Of a stretch of 64,000 bases of DNA, positions 46,743-55,629 are shown piece by piece (positions within the stretch are counted from its first letter, which is position 1; each line of letters starts with the position of its first letter). Source of the stretch: HXMU1420-13 sp965228545. Lineage in GTDB: Bacteria > Bacteroidota > Rhodothermia > Balneolales > Balneolaceae. A program made the position numbers and the translations under genes. Below the pieces are notes generated by a model, which worked only from the letters and a program-made list of their open reading frames with translations, did no database searches and had not been told where the DNA came from. The DNA is taken from assembly GCA_965228545.1 (NCBI GenBank), contig OZ245822.1, forward strand, positions 2,480,001 to 2,544,000. Reading direction: 5' to 3'.

Positions 46743-47822
46743 TTATTCGTTTTTAGACCTGAAATCCTTCATAAAATCTACCAAAGCTACCACACTTTCC
46801 CGAGGGCATGCATTATAAATACTTGCACGAATACCGCCCACACTTCGATGACCTTTTAATGCATCGAGATTATGCTCTTTAGCTTCTGAAATGAATTTCG
46901 CTTCTAGATCTTCACTTCCCAAACGGAAACAAACATTCATGTTCGATCGAGAGCGTTTTTGGGCAGTACCACGATAGAAATCATCGGTGTCAATTTCGTT
47001 GTAAAGTAATTCGGCTTTTTCCTCGTTAAAGGTTTTGAAATATGCTAACCCACCTTTTTCTTTAATCCAATCAAGAACCAAGCCAACCATGTACACACCA
47101 AACACAGGTGGTGTATGAAACATTTTACCTGCATGAGTTTTATAATTCAAAATTGTGGGAATATCAGCCTTTGTGGATGTAGCAAGAAACGCCTTATTGA
47201 TAATCACAATGGTTACCCCTGCCGGTCCAAGATTTTTTTGTGCACCGGCATAAATCATACCGTAGCGCGATATGTTTATTGGGCGGGATAGAAAATCAGA
47301 AGAAGCATCACAAATAAGTGGAACACCATTCGTTTCCGGCTCGATTGGAAATTGTGTGCCAAAAATTGTGTTGTTCGAGGTGAAATGAACATACCTTGCG
47401 CCATCAGTAAGCGATAAGTCACTATCCACAGGTACATGATTGAAGTTGGAGTCAGCGCTGGTAAATGCTTCATTAACGGTACCAAATAATTTGGCTTCTT
47501 TAATGGCTTTTGTACTCCAGGCTCCGGTATTAATATAATCGGCAGTTTCTGTTTGGCTTAAGAAATTAAAGGGAGCCATCATAAATTGTGAACTGGCACC
47601 ACCTTGTAGAAACAATACTTCAAAATCGTCGCCTAACCCTAATATTTCGATGAGTCGTGCCCGCGCATGTGCATCAACTTCTAGGTAATCAGCACCACGG
47701 TGCGATTTTTCCATAATTGAAGTTCCGCTTCCTTTGTAGTCGACAAATTCTTCTTGTGCTTTTTGGAGTACTTCCAAGGGCAGGATTGCCGGACCTGCAC
47801 TAAAATTATGAATTCTGTTCAT
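46743..47822 (-). CDS. serC: Phosphoserine aminotransferase
   Basis: SerC converts 3-phosphohydroxypyruvate and glutamate into phosphoserine in serine biosynthesis. The 359 residues begin with the family signature IHNFSAGPAILPLEVL; the PLP-binding lysine is in GAQKNLGPAG (about residue 195). The substrate phosphate-binding region with HRSVGGIRASIYN is present near the C-terminus. It follows a DUF1015 gene by 24 bases; serC and DUF1015 genes are often neighbours. Confidence 0.96.
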   Translation of the reverse strand: MNRIHNFSAGPAILPLEVLQKAQEEFVDYKGSGTSIMEKSHRGADYLEVDAHARARLIEILGLGDDFEVLFLQGGASSQFMMAPFNFLSQTETADYINTGAWSTKAIKEAKLFGTVNEAFTSADSNFNHVPVDSDLSLTDGARYVHFTSNNTIFGTQFPIEPETNGVPLICDASSDFLSRPINISRYGMIYAGAQKNLGPAGVTIVIINKAFLATSTKADIPTILNYKTHAGKMFHTPPVFGVYMVGLVLDWIKEKGGLAYFKTFNEEKAELLYNEIDTDDFYRGTAQKRSRSNMNVCFRLGSEDLEAKFISEAKEHNLDALKGHRSVGGIRASIYNACPRESVVALVDFMKDFRSKNE

Positions 47823-47846
47823 TGAGTGTTTTTGATGAGTGTGAGT

Positions 47847-49046
47847 TTAAAATGTATGAATTAAAAAACCGGATTTCAGCTTCGGTTCGAACCAGGTTGA
47901 CTTTGGTGGCATGAGTTGCCCGGCGTCTGAAACATTAACCAGTTCATGAATACTGGTTGGATATAAACTAATTGCCATATCCGCCAGCTTTCCATCAACT
48001 AGTTTCTCCAGTTTTTCGGTACCATGAATGCCACCCACGAATGAAATATTCTTATCGGTACGTTGATCTGAAATACCTAGCAAAGGTTCCAGGATAAATT
48101 CCTGTAAGCGCGCTACATCCAGTTGCGAGGCAACATCTGTTTTTTTTGAAGCTGGCAATTCTAACGAATACCAACCGCCATCCAAATAAAGGCAAACAGT
48201 TCCAGATTGAGAAGGTTCAGGATTTTGACTTGGTTTAAGATCAAAAGATGCATTTAGAGTTGAAAAGAAGGAATCTGGGAGGTGGTAAATTATTCGATTA
48301 TACGCTAAAATCTGCACCTCATTGATTGGAAATAGTACTGCCGGGAAAAAAGCCGCTTCGGGGAACTCAGCCAAATCAACTTCCTTTGCAGCTCTAGAAG
48401 CACTTGCACAGCGATGATGACCATCTGCGATATACAGATGGGGAATTTCTTCAAAAAGTGTTGATACCGATTTTGATGGGTCAGATTCCATCTTCCAGAT
48501 TCGATGCTCAACATTTTGGTCGTCTACTAAATTGAAGATAGGTTCAGCTGATGTAGTCTGCTCAATAACTTGTTGAAGTTCTTCATTGGATTTAAAAGTC
48601 ATCATCACCGGTTCGGCATGTGCTTTTTGAGCAATCAAGTGCTTGGTGCGATCATCTTCCTTATCAGGACGTGTATTTTCGTGCTTTAAAATTACTCCCG
48701 AATCATAATCCTCTACAGAAACGCACCCAAATAAGCCGGTAATGGTTTTATTATTCCAGATTAATTGATAAACATAAACAGCTGACTCACCTTCCTGTGT
48801 AAATTTATCCGAATGCAAAAACTTGGATAGCGTTTTCGCGCCGGATTCGTACACTTCGTCCGCATAAATAGAGATAGACTTAGGAAGGTTTATTTCAGGA
48901 CGAACTACTCGAAGGAAAGAATATTCATTATCTCCAGCCAAAACTCTTGCTTCTTCAGTTTCAATTACGTCGTAAGGCACTGAAATAATTTCCTGAACGA
49001 ATTCAGCTTTGGGTCGCCGGGCTTTAAAAGGTCTTAAAACAGCCAT
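47847..49046 (-). CDS. DUF1015 family protein
   Basis: A 399-residue cytosolic protein of the DUF1015 (conserved HTH-like/nucleotide-related) family, shown by LRPFKARRPKAE at the N-terminus, RVVRPEINLP, and the hallmark YIADGHHRCASA near residue 210. The biochemical role is not established; proximity to serC suggests a link to serine metabolism. Upstream gene of a two-gene operon. Confidence 0.87.
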   Translation of the reverse strand: MAVLRPFKARRPKAEFVQEIISVPYDVIETEEARVLAGDNEYSFLRVVRPEINLPKSISIYADEVYESGAKTLSKFLHSDKFTQEGESAVYVYQLIWNNKTITGLFGCVSVEDYDSGVILKHENTRPDKEDDRTKHLIAQKAHAEPVMMTFKSNEELQQVIEQTTSAEPIFNLVDDQNVEHRIWKMESDPSKSVSTLFEEIPHLYIADGHHRCASASRAAKEVDLAEFPEAAFFPAVLFPINEVQILAYNRIIYHLPDSFFSTLNASFDLKPSQNPEPSQSGTVCLYLDGGWYSLELPASKKTDVASQLDVARLQEFILEPLLGISDQRTDKNISFVGGIHGTEKLEKLVDGKLADMAISLYPTSIHELVNVSDAGQLMPPKSTWFEPKLKSGFLIHTF

Positions 49047-49149
49047 ATATTCTACTTTTAGATGATTTTAACAAGGTAAAGAAAAAAGAACTTTGTTAAG
49101 TTTAAAACAGTAATAAATTCGACGGTTAACTTTAAAAAATTAGAGTATT

Positions 49150-49485
49150 ATGAACGAAGGTTCTTTAAACAAAGATCAGCAGGATCAGTTGCTTTTTATG
49201 ATGTTGATTCAGCAACATCAGCAGATTGGGATGATGGGTTTAGGCAAATTGAAAAACCCCGCAAGCGATGCGATCGAGCGAGATTTGGCTTCGGCAAAAT
49301 ACGCAATCGATACACTGTCGGTGCTTGAGAAGTATACCGAAGGTAACTTGCCCAAGGAATTGAAAGGATTTCTGGATCAAACGCTTACTACACTACGCCT
49401 GAATTATGCTGATGAAGCTTCGAAAGACAAAGCCGGTAGCAGCGACAATAATGGCGAAACGAAATCAGAAACTACCGATTCGTAG
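49150..49485 (+). CDS. DUF1844 family protein
   Basis: A 111-residue small helical protein resembling DUF1844: QLLFMMLIQQHQQIGMMGLGKLKNP followed by AKYAIDTLSVLEKYTEGNL. The C-terminal twenty residues are low-complexity and acidic. The function of the family is unknown. It is followed two bases later by the Nudix gene and is probably translated with it. Confidence 0.75.
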   Translation: MNEGSLNKDQQDQLLFMMLIQQHQQIGMMGLGKLKNPASDAIERDLASAKYAIDTLSVLEKYTEGNLPKELKGFLDQTLTTLRLNYADEASKDKAGSSDNNGETKSETTDS

Positions 49486-49487
49486 TA

Positions 49488-49919
49488 GTGCCAAAATCTA
49501 TAACTGCCGCCGGCGGAGTTGTATATTCGATACACAATAATAAACCGGCGGTTTTACTCATCTACCGAAATAAGGTATGGGATATCCCTAAAGGGAAGCT
49601 CGAAAAAGGGGAATCGGTAGAGATGTGTGCAGCACGTGAGGTTGCTGAGGAAACAGGAAGTGAAATTCCTATTGTGATAGCCAATCTCGGGACTACCTAT
49701 CACGAATACACTCAAAAGAATACGCATTACGGTAAAACTACATGTTGGTACGCAATGATATTTCCACGAGAACAGCTACTAATACCCCAGGCTGAAGAAG
49801 GGATAGAAAAAATAAAATGGGTGGATTTGGAAGATGCAATTGAATTAGTCGGGTTTAAAAACCTAAAAGAGGTGCTGCTTCGCTTCAACAATTGGATTTA
49901 CGGAAATCAAGAAGCATAA
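49488..49919 (+). CDS. Nudix hydrolase
   Basis: A 143-residue Nudix hydrolase that would cleave a nucleoside diphosphate linked to another group. The Nudix box fits the GX5EX7REUXEEXGU pattern exactly (GKLEKGESVEMCAAREVAEETGS). A GTG start overlaps the double stop of the preceding gene region. The substrate (ADP-ribose, dinucleotide polyphosphate or damaged nucleotide) cannot be told from sequence. Confidence 0.92.
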   Translation: MPKSITAAGGVVYSIHNNKPAVLLIYRNKVWDIPKGKLEKGESVEMCAAREVAEETGSEIPIVIANLGTTYHEYTQKNTHYGKTTCWYAMIFPREQLLIPQAEEGIEKIKWVDLEDAIELVGFKNLKEVLLRFNNWIYGNQEA

Positions 49920-49926
49920 ATAAAAA

Positions 49927-49953
49927 AAGCCCACTCGATAAATGAGCGGGCTT
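49927..49953 (-). terminator. Terminator between convergent Nudix and tonB genes
   Basis: AAGCCCACTC and GAGCGGGCTT pair with one mismatch around GATAAAT. The plus-strand A-run on the left gives the U-tract to the minus-strand tonB transcript; it may be bidirectional. Confidence 0.8.
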
Positions 49954-49975
49954 AGAATTCTGTGTAATCAAAGAA

Positions 49976-50632
49976 TTAATTCTGAAGACGGAAAACAATA
50001 GGGAGCGAGTATTGAACTCTTACGGGCCGTCCACGTTGCATACCGGGAGTAAACTTTGCTTGTTTAACCGCTGCAAGAGCTGCTTCGTCACAACCTCCGC
50101 CAATACCACGAATTACGCGAGGGTTCTCAACTTCACCACGCTCATTTACAATGAACTGAACAGTTACGCGCCCTTCGATTCCGGCACGTCGTGCCATTTC
50201 GGGGTATTTCACTTTTCTTTGTAGTTCAGCTAAACCACCTTGTAGTTCAGGCATGTTCTCTACTACAACAAAGAAGTCTTCCTCTTCCTCTTCTTGTGGA
50301 GGTGGAGGTGGTGGTAGATCCATAGGACCATCCAAATCGAATTCAAGATCTAAATCCACTACATCGTCTTCGATAATTTCATCGTTAGGAACCTCGACAG
50401 GAACCGGTGGACGTGGAGGTGGTGGAGGTGTTTCCACTTGCTTGGTTTGAATAACTTCTTCCATCACCACTTCTTCCATTTGCTCGATGGGTGGTGGAGT
50501 TGGAGGTTCGCTATACAGGTTTACGCGAACAAGTCCAATCATAAATAATAAGGCAACAATAAGGCCGAATTGAAGAGTGATGTTATACGATCTCCTCAAG
50601 TCTGCCTTCGCGTTTTTGCGTTCGTTAGTCAT
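49976..50632 (-). CDS. tonB: Energy transducer TonB (paralogue 1)
   Basis: A 218-residue TonB protein that links the inner-membrane proton motor to outer-membrane receptors. One transmembrane helix lies at about 20-42, then a Pro-rich periplasmic spacer (PTPPPIEQ, PPPPPRPPVPVEVP, DLPPPPPPQ) with an acidic EEEEED stretch. The C-terminal TonB domain (about 128-218) contains KYPEMARRAGIEGRVTVQFIV and ends in PIVFRLQN. It is a likely partner of the receptor at 19935-22697, but exbB and exbD are not near. Paralogue 2 lies 119 bases upstream. Confidence 0.92.
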   Translation of the reverse strand: MTNERKNAKADLRRSYNITLQFGLIVALLFMIGLVRVNLYSEPPTPPPIEQMEEVVMEEVIQTKQVETPPPPPRPPVPVEVPNDEIIEDDVVDLDLEFDLDGPMDLPPPPPPQEEEEEDFFVVVENMPELQGGLAELQRKVKYPEMARRAGIEGRVTVQFIVNERGEVENPRVIRGIGGGCDEAALAAVKQAKFTPGMQRGRPVRVQYSLPIVFRLQN

Positions 50633-50751
50633 ATTCTGGTCTTGATTAATTTATAGGGTCTAAAAAGAACGGGATTTTTTTAAAAGCCCGCAAGTTTTTA
50701 ATACTGTTATTACATTAAAGTAACGAATGTAATTAGGATTTCGTTTTTTGC

Positions 50752-51396
50752 TTAATTAGTAAGCCTAAAAACAACGGTTTGAGTCATGCGAACCTTCACG
50801 GCCCGTTCATTTTGAATGCCGGGTGAGAATTTCATTTTCTTAATAACTCTGAGCACCTCATCGTTACAGCCACCGCCAATTCCGCGTAGTATTTCAGGGT
50901 TTTCCACTTCACCTAATGTATTTACTGTGAATTGAACAATTACTTTACCTTCAATTGCGGCTCTTTTTGCAATTATAGGATACTCAAGTTCGGCATATAA
51001 TGCTTTTAATCCACCGATCATAATCGGCATAACTTCTAAGCCCCAAGTATCTACAATCTCATCTGCTGTGTTGATTTTTTCATTTGGTGGCAACGGTATT
51101 TGTGCATCATTGAATTCGAAGCTTGGAAATTTAATGTCGACATCATCAATCGGTTCGTGATCGGCTACTTCGATTGGAACGTATGGTTTTAGTGGGGCTG
51201 CTTTATTCTCGTCGGTGTTTGGAATGTTTATTATTTCCGGATGATCGTGGCGAACAATGGGGCCTAGATCGTCACTTATTCTAGGTTCCATGGGAATCTT
51301 AGTAAGTGCTAAAATAAACACAAGTGATAGCGCCAAACTAGTTTGAAAATAGAGGGTATAATTTCTTTTTAGATCTGCTGAAGTATTCTTAGTCAT
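50752..51396 (-). CDS. tonB: Energy transducer TonB (paralogue 2)
   Basis: A 214-residue TonB-family protein starting MTKNTSADLKRNYTLYFQ; a longer frame upstream has no family similarity and is rejected. The transmembrane helix is at about 18-36. Its spacer has far fewer prolines than paralogue 1. The C-terminal domain (about 125-214) carries LEYPIIAKRAAIEGKVIVQF and GIGGGCNDEVL, aligning with paralogue 1. Tandem duplication followed by divergence is the simplest explanation; the two may serve different receptor sets. Confidence 0.88.
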   Translation of the reverse strand: MTKNTSADLKRNYTLYFQTSLALSLVFILALTKIPMEPRISDDLGPIVRHDHPEIINIPNTDENKAAPLKPYVPIEVADHEPIDDVDIKFPSFEFNDAQIPLPPNEKINTADEIVDTWGLEVMPIMIGGLKALYAELEYPIIAKRAAIEGKVIVQFTVNTLGEVENPEILRGIGGGCNDEVLRVIKKMKFSPGIQNERAVKVRMTQTVVFRLTN

Positions 51397-51489
51397 GATG
51401 CACTGGGTTGTATTTTTATTGACATGAATAAAAATAAAAGAGTGTAACTGCGTTGTTATCGCATTAAAATGCAGGTAACCCAAACTATG

Positions 51490-51867
51490 TTAGTTTTTTG
51501 ATTTAAAAATGAAACGTAGTAGGGCGACAGCTGCAAAAGATCCAAGAGCATCTGCAATAAAATCGTATAGTTCGGGGCTGCGATTAGTTGGTAAAATAAA
51601 TTGTAGAATTTCTACTAGTAAACCGAAAAAGAGGCTGAACCCGAATACAAACCATAGGTTGGGAGTATTTTTTTTTCGTACAGCGTAAACCAGGCCAAAT
51701 AGAAAAGTCCAGATTGCAAAAAGTCCGAAATGAGCAATTTTATCATGATTCCAAATGTTAATCTGAGACAGCTTTTCTGCCGGATAAAGAGTTCCAATTA
51801 AAATTGAGAGGGTCGCAGCAACAAAAAGGAAAAGAATCGATTTGCGATATTTTAAGAGTATACTCAT
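51490..51867 (-). CDS. VanZ-like family protein
   Basis: A 125-residue polytopic membrane protein with about four helices and the VanZ-like core HDKIAHFGLFAIWTFLFGL plus EILQFILPTNRSPELYDFIADALGS. The start at 51867 shares one base with the stop of the Nnr gene, which supports it over a longer upstream frame. The role of VanZ-like proteins outside glycopeptide resistance is not known. Confidence 0.82.
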   Translation of the reverse strand: MSILLKYRKSILFLFVAATLSILIGTLYPAEKLSQINIWNHDKIAHFGLFAIWTFLFGLVYAVRKKNTPNLWFVFGFSLFFGLLVEILQFILPTNRSPELYDFIADALGSFAAVALLRFIFKSKN

Positions 51868-53372
51868 TAAATAATATCTAATGGTTCTGGTGTGGTTTTG
51901 CCCACTTGAATGAACAGCTGAGCTTTTTGTTGCCCATGGATAAATGCTTTGCAACAGGCTATGATCTCTTCTTTATCTGTTAGCCAAAAAGCACCAACTT
52001 TACCGGCAAGCACATCTCCAAATCCTGCGCGGGTAAAAATGCGAGTGTTGTAGGTGGTTAAAAAAGCCTCTCCGTTTTTTGAGGCAAGAATTCCCGGGTA
52101 GCCTTTAGAAAGAATACTAATACCGTGTTTTTTAGCAAAAGCACATATTTGAATCATTCTGTTAAAGTCGTCTTTAAGTGCATCTGCATTAGGAAGTAAT
52201 CGAGCCAATTCACCGGGATGGGGCGTTAAGATCCATTCTGCGTTCGATGGTTTGTATTGGATGGTTACCTCATCCAGCGCAAAGAGCGCATCAGCATCAA
52301 TCACTGCATTTCCATCATATTGTTTAAGCAAACTTTGTACAAATTCGAGAGTTTCTAATTCTCTGCCTAAACCCGGACCAATCAAAATGGTACCTTTTTT
52401 CTGTTGGAGAATTTCTAGTACATCATCCAGATGTTTATTGGTAAAATGAGTGTCAGAAGAATTACCAACTGGTTTTTTTATTATCTGGATGAGCGTTTTT
52501 TCATAGATATCCAGCAATGCTTTAGGTGTAATTACGGTAACTGCCCCTAATTCCTGAGCCCAAGCACTTTTTGCCGCAAGGATAGCAGCTCCGGTTAATC
52601 CTTCCGAGCCTGCTATTATGTAGAGCATTCCATCGGCATATTTATGTTCTCGTTGTTGCTTAAGAATGCTGTTTAGTTCAACCCAATCTTCATCAATCAA
52701 ATAACCGGCATGTTCCCGATATTTATTCGGAAACGGTAAATCGCATAAAACTACTTCCCCGCAGATTTCTTTCCCCTCATTCAGAAAGCTACCTGCTTTT
52801 AGCGCTCCAAAACTTAAAGTATGATGGGCGAGCACTGCGGTTCCCATTATCCTACCGGTATCTGAAGAAAGTCCGGAAGGGATATCTAAAGCAAAAACGG
52901 TTGAGGTTGAAGAATTGATCAGGTCGATGACTTCGTCGATAGGTGAGCGAACTTCTGAAGATAATCCGGTACCGAAAATTCCATCAACTATAACGACGTA
53001 GTTTTTTGTATTCAGTTCGCTTAATTCTGCTATGATGGGAAGATCGGAATCTAATTTTAGCAGCAGTTCATAGTTTTTTTGCGCATCGGTGGAAAGGTTT
53101 TCATCCCCAAAGCAAAGGAAATAACTACATTTATATCCTTGTTGAGAGAGGATCCTGCCAACCACAAAAGCATCCCCTGCATTATTTCCTTTCCCGCAAA
53201 CGAGGAGCACCTTTGACCCAGTTTCGGAGTGCTGCATGATATAGTCAGCAGCTCGGGTGCCGGCAATTTCCATCAGGGTAAATCCATCAATACCAAACTC
53301 GTGGATGGTTTTTGAATCCATGCGACGGTTTTGCTCAGTGGATGTGATATGATACCTGTGTGGGATTTGCAT
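51867..53372 (-). CDS. nnr: Bifunctional NAD(P)H-hydrate epimerase / ADP-dependent dehydratase
   Basis: A 501-residue fusion that repairs hydrated NAD(P)H. The N-terminal epimerase (YjeF_N, about 1-215) has LLVCGKGNNAGDAFVVGR and IVDGIFGTGLSSEVR; the C-terminal dehydratase (carbohydrate-kinase-like, about 235-495) has TPHPGELARLL and TRAGFGDVLAGKVGAFW. Both halves look complete. Translation is coupled to the downstream VanZ-like gene; proS starts nine bases upstream of this gene's start region, so proS-nnr-vanZ form an operon. Confidence 0.94.
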   Translation of the reverse strand: MQIPHRYHITSTEQNRRMDSKTIHEFGIDGFTLMEIAGTRAADYIMQHSETGSKVLLVCGKGNNAGDAFVVGRILSQQGYKCSYFLCFGDENLSTDAQKNYELLLKLDSDLPIIAELSELNTKNYVVIVDGIFGTGLSSEVRSPIDEVIDLINSSTSTVFALDIPSGLSSDTGRIMGTAVLAHHTLSFGALKAGSFLNEGKEICGEVVLCDLPFPNKYREHAGYLIDEDWVELNSILKQQREHKYADGMLYIIAGSEGLTGAAILAAKSAWAQELGAVTVITPKALLDIYEKTLIQIIKKPVGNSSDTHFTNKHLDDVLEILQQKKGTILIGPGLGRELETLEFVQSLLKQYDGNAVIDADALFALDEVTIQYKPSNAEWILTPHPGELARLLPNADALKDDFNRMIQICAFAKKHGISILSKGYPGILASKNGEAFLTTYNTRIFTRAGFGDVLAGKVGAFWLTDKEEIIACCKAFIHGQQKAQLFIQVGKTTPEPLDII

Positions 53373-53381
53373 GCTCGCTAA

Positions 53382-54848
53382 TTAATATGCTTTAGCAAAC
53401 AACACTTTTTGTTGAGATGGTTTTCCTGTGACCATGCAATTTCCCGGAGTGCCTTCGGTTAGTGGTATGCACCGAACGGTCGCTTTAGTTTCATTCTTGA
53501 TTTGCTCTTCGGTTTCTGACGTTCCATCCCAATGTGCGTAAATAAATCCACCTTTGGCTTCTAATACCTGCTTAAACTCATCGTAGGTTTCCACTTCCGA
53601 AGTCATTTCATCTCTGCGGTTTTTTGCAGCAGTAAATAAATCGCTTTGTATGGTTACCAAAAGCTCATCGATATGCTGTGCAATTCCTTCTCTCGACACA
53701 ATATTCTTGTTCAGAGTATCTCTGCGAGCCAATTCAACCTTTCCATTTTTTACATCACGCGGACCGATGGCAATACGCAAAGGAATTCCCCGAGCTTCAT
53801 GCTCTGCAAATTTGAATCCCGGTTTAAAATTGTCTCGATCATCTAGTTTTACACGAATTCCCAGCGCTTTAAGCTCATTATATATAGCATCGCCATATTC
53901 CAGAACTTCAGCACGCTCTTCGTCTTTTCTGTAAATCGGTACAATAACTACTTGTGTAGGGGCCAATTTTGGAGGTAGCACAAGTCCCTGATCGTCGGAG
54001 TGCGTCATGATTAATCCGCCGATTAATCGCGTTGAAACGCCCCAGCTGGTAGCCCAAACTAGTTTGTGTTCGCCATCTTTATCCTGGAATTTTACATCAA
54101 AAGCTTTGGCGAAATTCTGCCCTAAAAAGTGGGAGGTTCCGGCTTGTAGAGCTTTCCCGTCTTGCATCAATGCTTCGATACAATAAGTGTCTTCGGCACC
54201 GGCAAAACGCTCGCTTTCGGTTTTAACTCCGGTTATCACAGGCATAGCCATGTAATCTTCAGCAAACGTTCGGTACACCTCAAGCATTTGCTTGGTTTCG
54301 GCCACGGCTTCTTCTTTTGTAGCATGCGCTGTATGCCCTTCTTGCCACAGAAACTCCATGGTTCTGAGGAAAAGTCGGGTTCTCATTTCCCATCGAACCA
54401 CATTCGCCCACTGATTAACCAAAATGGGAAGATCACGATATGATTGAATCCAGCTTCGGTAGGTATCCCAGATAATAGTTTCTGAGGTAGGCCGTACAAT
54501 GAGTTCTTCCTCTAATTTCGAATCAGGATCTACCTCAACACCACCATCCACTGCTTTCAATCGCGAGTGGGTGATAACGGCACATTCTTTAGCAAAACCT
54601 TCTACGTGTTGGGCTTCTTTCGATAAGAACGATTTGGGGATGAACAACGGGAAATAGGCATTTTCGTGGCCGGTGTCTTTGAACATCTGATCGAGTCCTC
54701 GTTGCATATTTTCCCACAACGCCATGCCTGTAGGTCGGATAACCATACAGCCTCGAACAGGAGAATGTTCAGCGAGCTGAGCTTCCCGAACAACATCTAA
54801 ATACCATTGTGAATAATCGTTTTCTCTTTTTGTGATTTTTTGCGCCAT
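53382..54848 (-). CDS. proS: Proline--tRNA ligase
   Basis: A 488-residue class II prolyl-tRNA synthetase of the eukaryote/archaeon-like type (ProS type 3), lacking the long insertion domain of the bacterial type. Motif 2 region is QWANVVRWEMRTRLFLRTMEFLWQEGHTAHAT (around 142-175); VRPTSETIIW near 117 and HSDDQGLVLPP near 280 belong to the catalytic core. The C-terminal anticodon domain and the small zinc-type extension ending in VLFAKAY are present. It faces away from the tRNA-Met gene. Confidence 0.96.
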   Translation of the reverse strand: MAQKITKRENDYSQWYLDVVREAQLAEHSPVRGCMVIRPTGMALWENMQRGLDQMFKDTGHENAYFPLFIPKSFLSKEAQHVEGFAKECAVITHSRLKAVDGGVEVDPDSKLEEELIVRPTSETIIWDTYRSWIQSYRDLPILVNQWANVVRWEMRTRLFLRTMEFLWQEGHTAHATKEEAVAETKQMLEVYRTFAEDYMAMPVITGVKTESERFAGAEDTYCIEALMQDGKALQAGTSHFLGQNFAKAFDVKFQDKDGEHKLVWATSWGVSTRLIGGLIMTHSDDQGLVLPPKLAPTQVVIVPIYRKDEERAEVLEYGDAIYNELKALGIRVKLDDRDNFKPGFKFAEHEARGIPLRIAIGPRDVKNGKVELARRDTLNKNIVSREGIAQHIDELLVTIQSDLFTAAKNRRDEMTSEVETYDEFKQVLEAKGGFIYAHWDGTSETEEQIKNETKATVRCIPLTEGTPGNCMVTGKPSQQKVLFAKAY

Positions 54849-54956
54849 TATTGATCTGAATCTTATGATTTTGGAGAAAAATGAAGGTAAGGAACTTAAA
54901 AATTAGAATGGGCAGATTTCCTGAAAAAAGTGCTAACACAAAAGTTAGGAAGTGCG

Positions 54957-54964
54957 TATATTTG
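54957..54964 (+). promoter_or_regulatory. Candidate -7 box of the tRNA-Met promoter
   Basis: TATATTTG fits the Bacteroidota TAnnTTTG box exactly and lies 21 bases before the tRNA. No clear -33 TTTG is seen at the usual distance. Confidence 0.45.
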
Positions 54965-54984
54965 ATGCTCTTTGCGAAACGCAT

Positions 54985-55058
54985 GGCGTGGTAGCTCAGA
55001 TGGTTAGAGCGCACGACTCATAATCGTGAGGTCGGCGGTTCAATTCCGCCCCACGCTA
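54985..55058 (+). tRNA. tRNA-Met (elongator, anticodon CAT), integration target
   Basis: Acceptor strands GGCGTGG and CCACGCT pair (one G-U). The anticodon arm is CACGA-CTCATAA-TCGTG, so the anticodon is CAT. The T arm is GGCGG-TTCAATT-CCGCC and the discriminator is A. Sequence resembles elongator tRNA-Met more than initiator or tRNA-Ile2, but the latter cannot be excluded without comparing identity elements. Its last fourteen bases plus one form the attachment core of the integrated element, which rebuilds the gene intact. Confidence 0.93.
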
Positions 55059-55059
55059 C
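55045..55059 (+). repeat. Attachment core, tRNA-proximal copy (attL)
   Basis: TCCGCCCCACGCTAC, covering the end of the tRNA T arm, acceptor strand, discriminator and one further base. Identical copy at 61936-61950. Confidence 0.88.
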
Positions 55060-55067
55060 TCAGTAAT

Positions 55068-55106
55068 AAGCCTATGTAATTTATTAATAATTGCATGGGC
55101 TTTTTT
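55068..55106 (+). terminator. Terminator after tRNA-Met, carried by the island
   Basis: AAGCCTATG and CATGGGCTT pair (one G-U) around a 17-base loop, followed by TTTT. It lies inside the island, so the incoming element supplied a replacement terminator for the tRNA; the presumed original is at 61965-61998. Confidence 0.75.
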
Positions 55107-55116
55107 ATTTTAGAGT

Positions 55117-55137
55117 GGGTAAAACAATGGTGAAACA
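55117..55137 (+). repeat. Arm-type repeat, left end
   Basis: GGGTAAAACAATGGT then G then AAACA. The right-end copy at 61800-61820 is in the same orientation and differs at one base (A for G). The unit itself is an 11-base tandem (GGTAAAACAAT, GGTGAAACA). Candidate binding site of the recombinase arm-binding domain. Confidence 0.7.
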
Positions 55138-55151
55138 AAGTGCCAATTTTC

Positions 55152-55610
55152 TCAGCTTAATTGCTTAGGCTTCATATTCAATAACTCCATTAACTCCCCT
55201 TCAAATAACTGTGAGCGCTCTCCTAATTCTGAAAGAAGAATATCTTTTAGCCTGTTAACCTGTTTATACAAATACGTTTTTCGTTCTGGTTTGTCGATAT
55301 AGCTTTCAACGGATTGAACTAATTCGATCATCCAGTTAATGCTATTAACATCCATTAGTGAAACAGCGCCGGACACACTTAATCTTTTTTCTTCGATCAC
55401 TGATTTTAAAAAAACAGTATGAACCACTTCCATTTTATCCATAATCCTTTCGCCGTTAATATCATGGTTGAGAAACTCTGGAATGATATTCTTAGACAAA
55501 AATATTTCCATTTCATTTTCGCTTTTATAGTCACTTAAATTCTCTAGCTCTTTGGCCAATAGCTGAGCGTATTCGCTTGCTTTGCTTTCTAGTGATTCTG
55601 TATTAATCAT
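55152..55610 (-). CDS. Hypothetical protein (island)
   Basis: A 152-residue, strongly helical, acidic protein with no family recognised. The start MINTESLESKASEYAQLL at 55610 is preferred over a longer frame because it falls after the stop of the 47-residue gene by 19 bases and begins a well-formed helix. It is the last gene of the left-end minus-strand pair of the island, next to the left arm repeat. Leu/Glu-rich regions could form coiled coils. It may regulate or serve as cargo; no function can be claimed. Confidence 0.6.
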   Translation of the reverse strand: MINTESLESKASEYAQLLAKELENLSDYKSENEMEIFLSKNIIPEFLNHDINGERIMDKMEVVHTVFLKSVIEEKRLSVSGAVSLMDVNSINWMIELVQSVESYIDKPERKTYLYKQVNRLKDILLSELGERSQLFEGELMELLNMKPKQLS

Positions 55611-55629
55611 TTTATTAGTCCTATTTAGG

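Noticed and set aside
50641..50751. CGGG/CCCG pairing downstream of the second tonB
   Set aside because: Four-base stem with a long loop; not a credible terminator.
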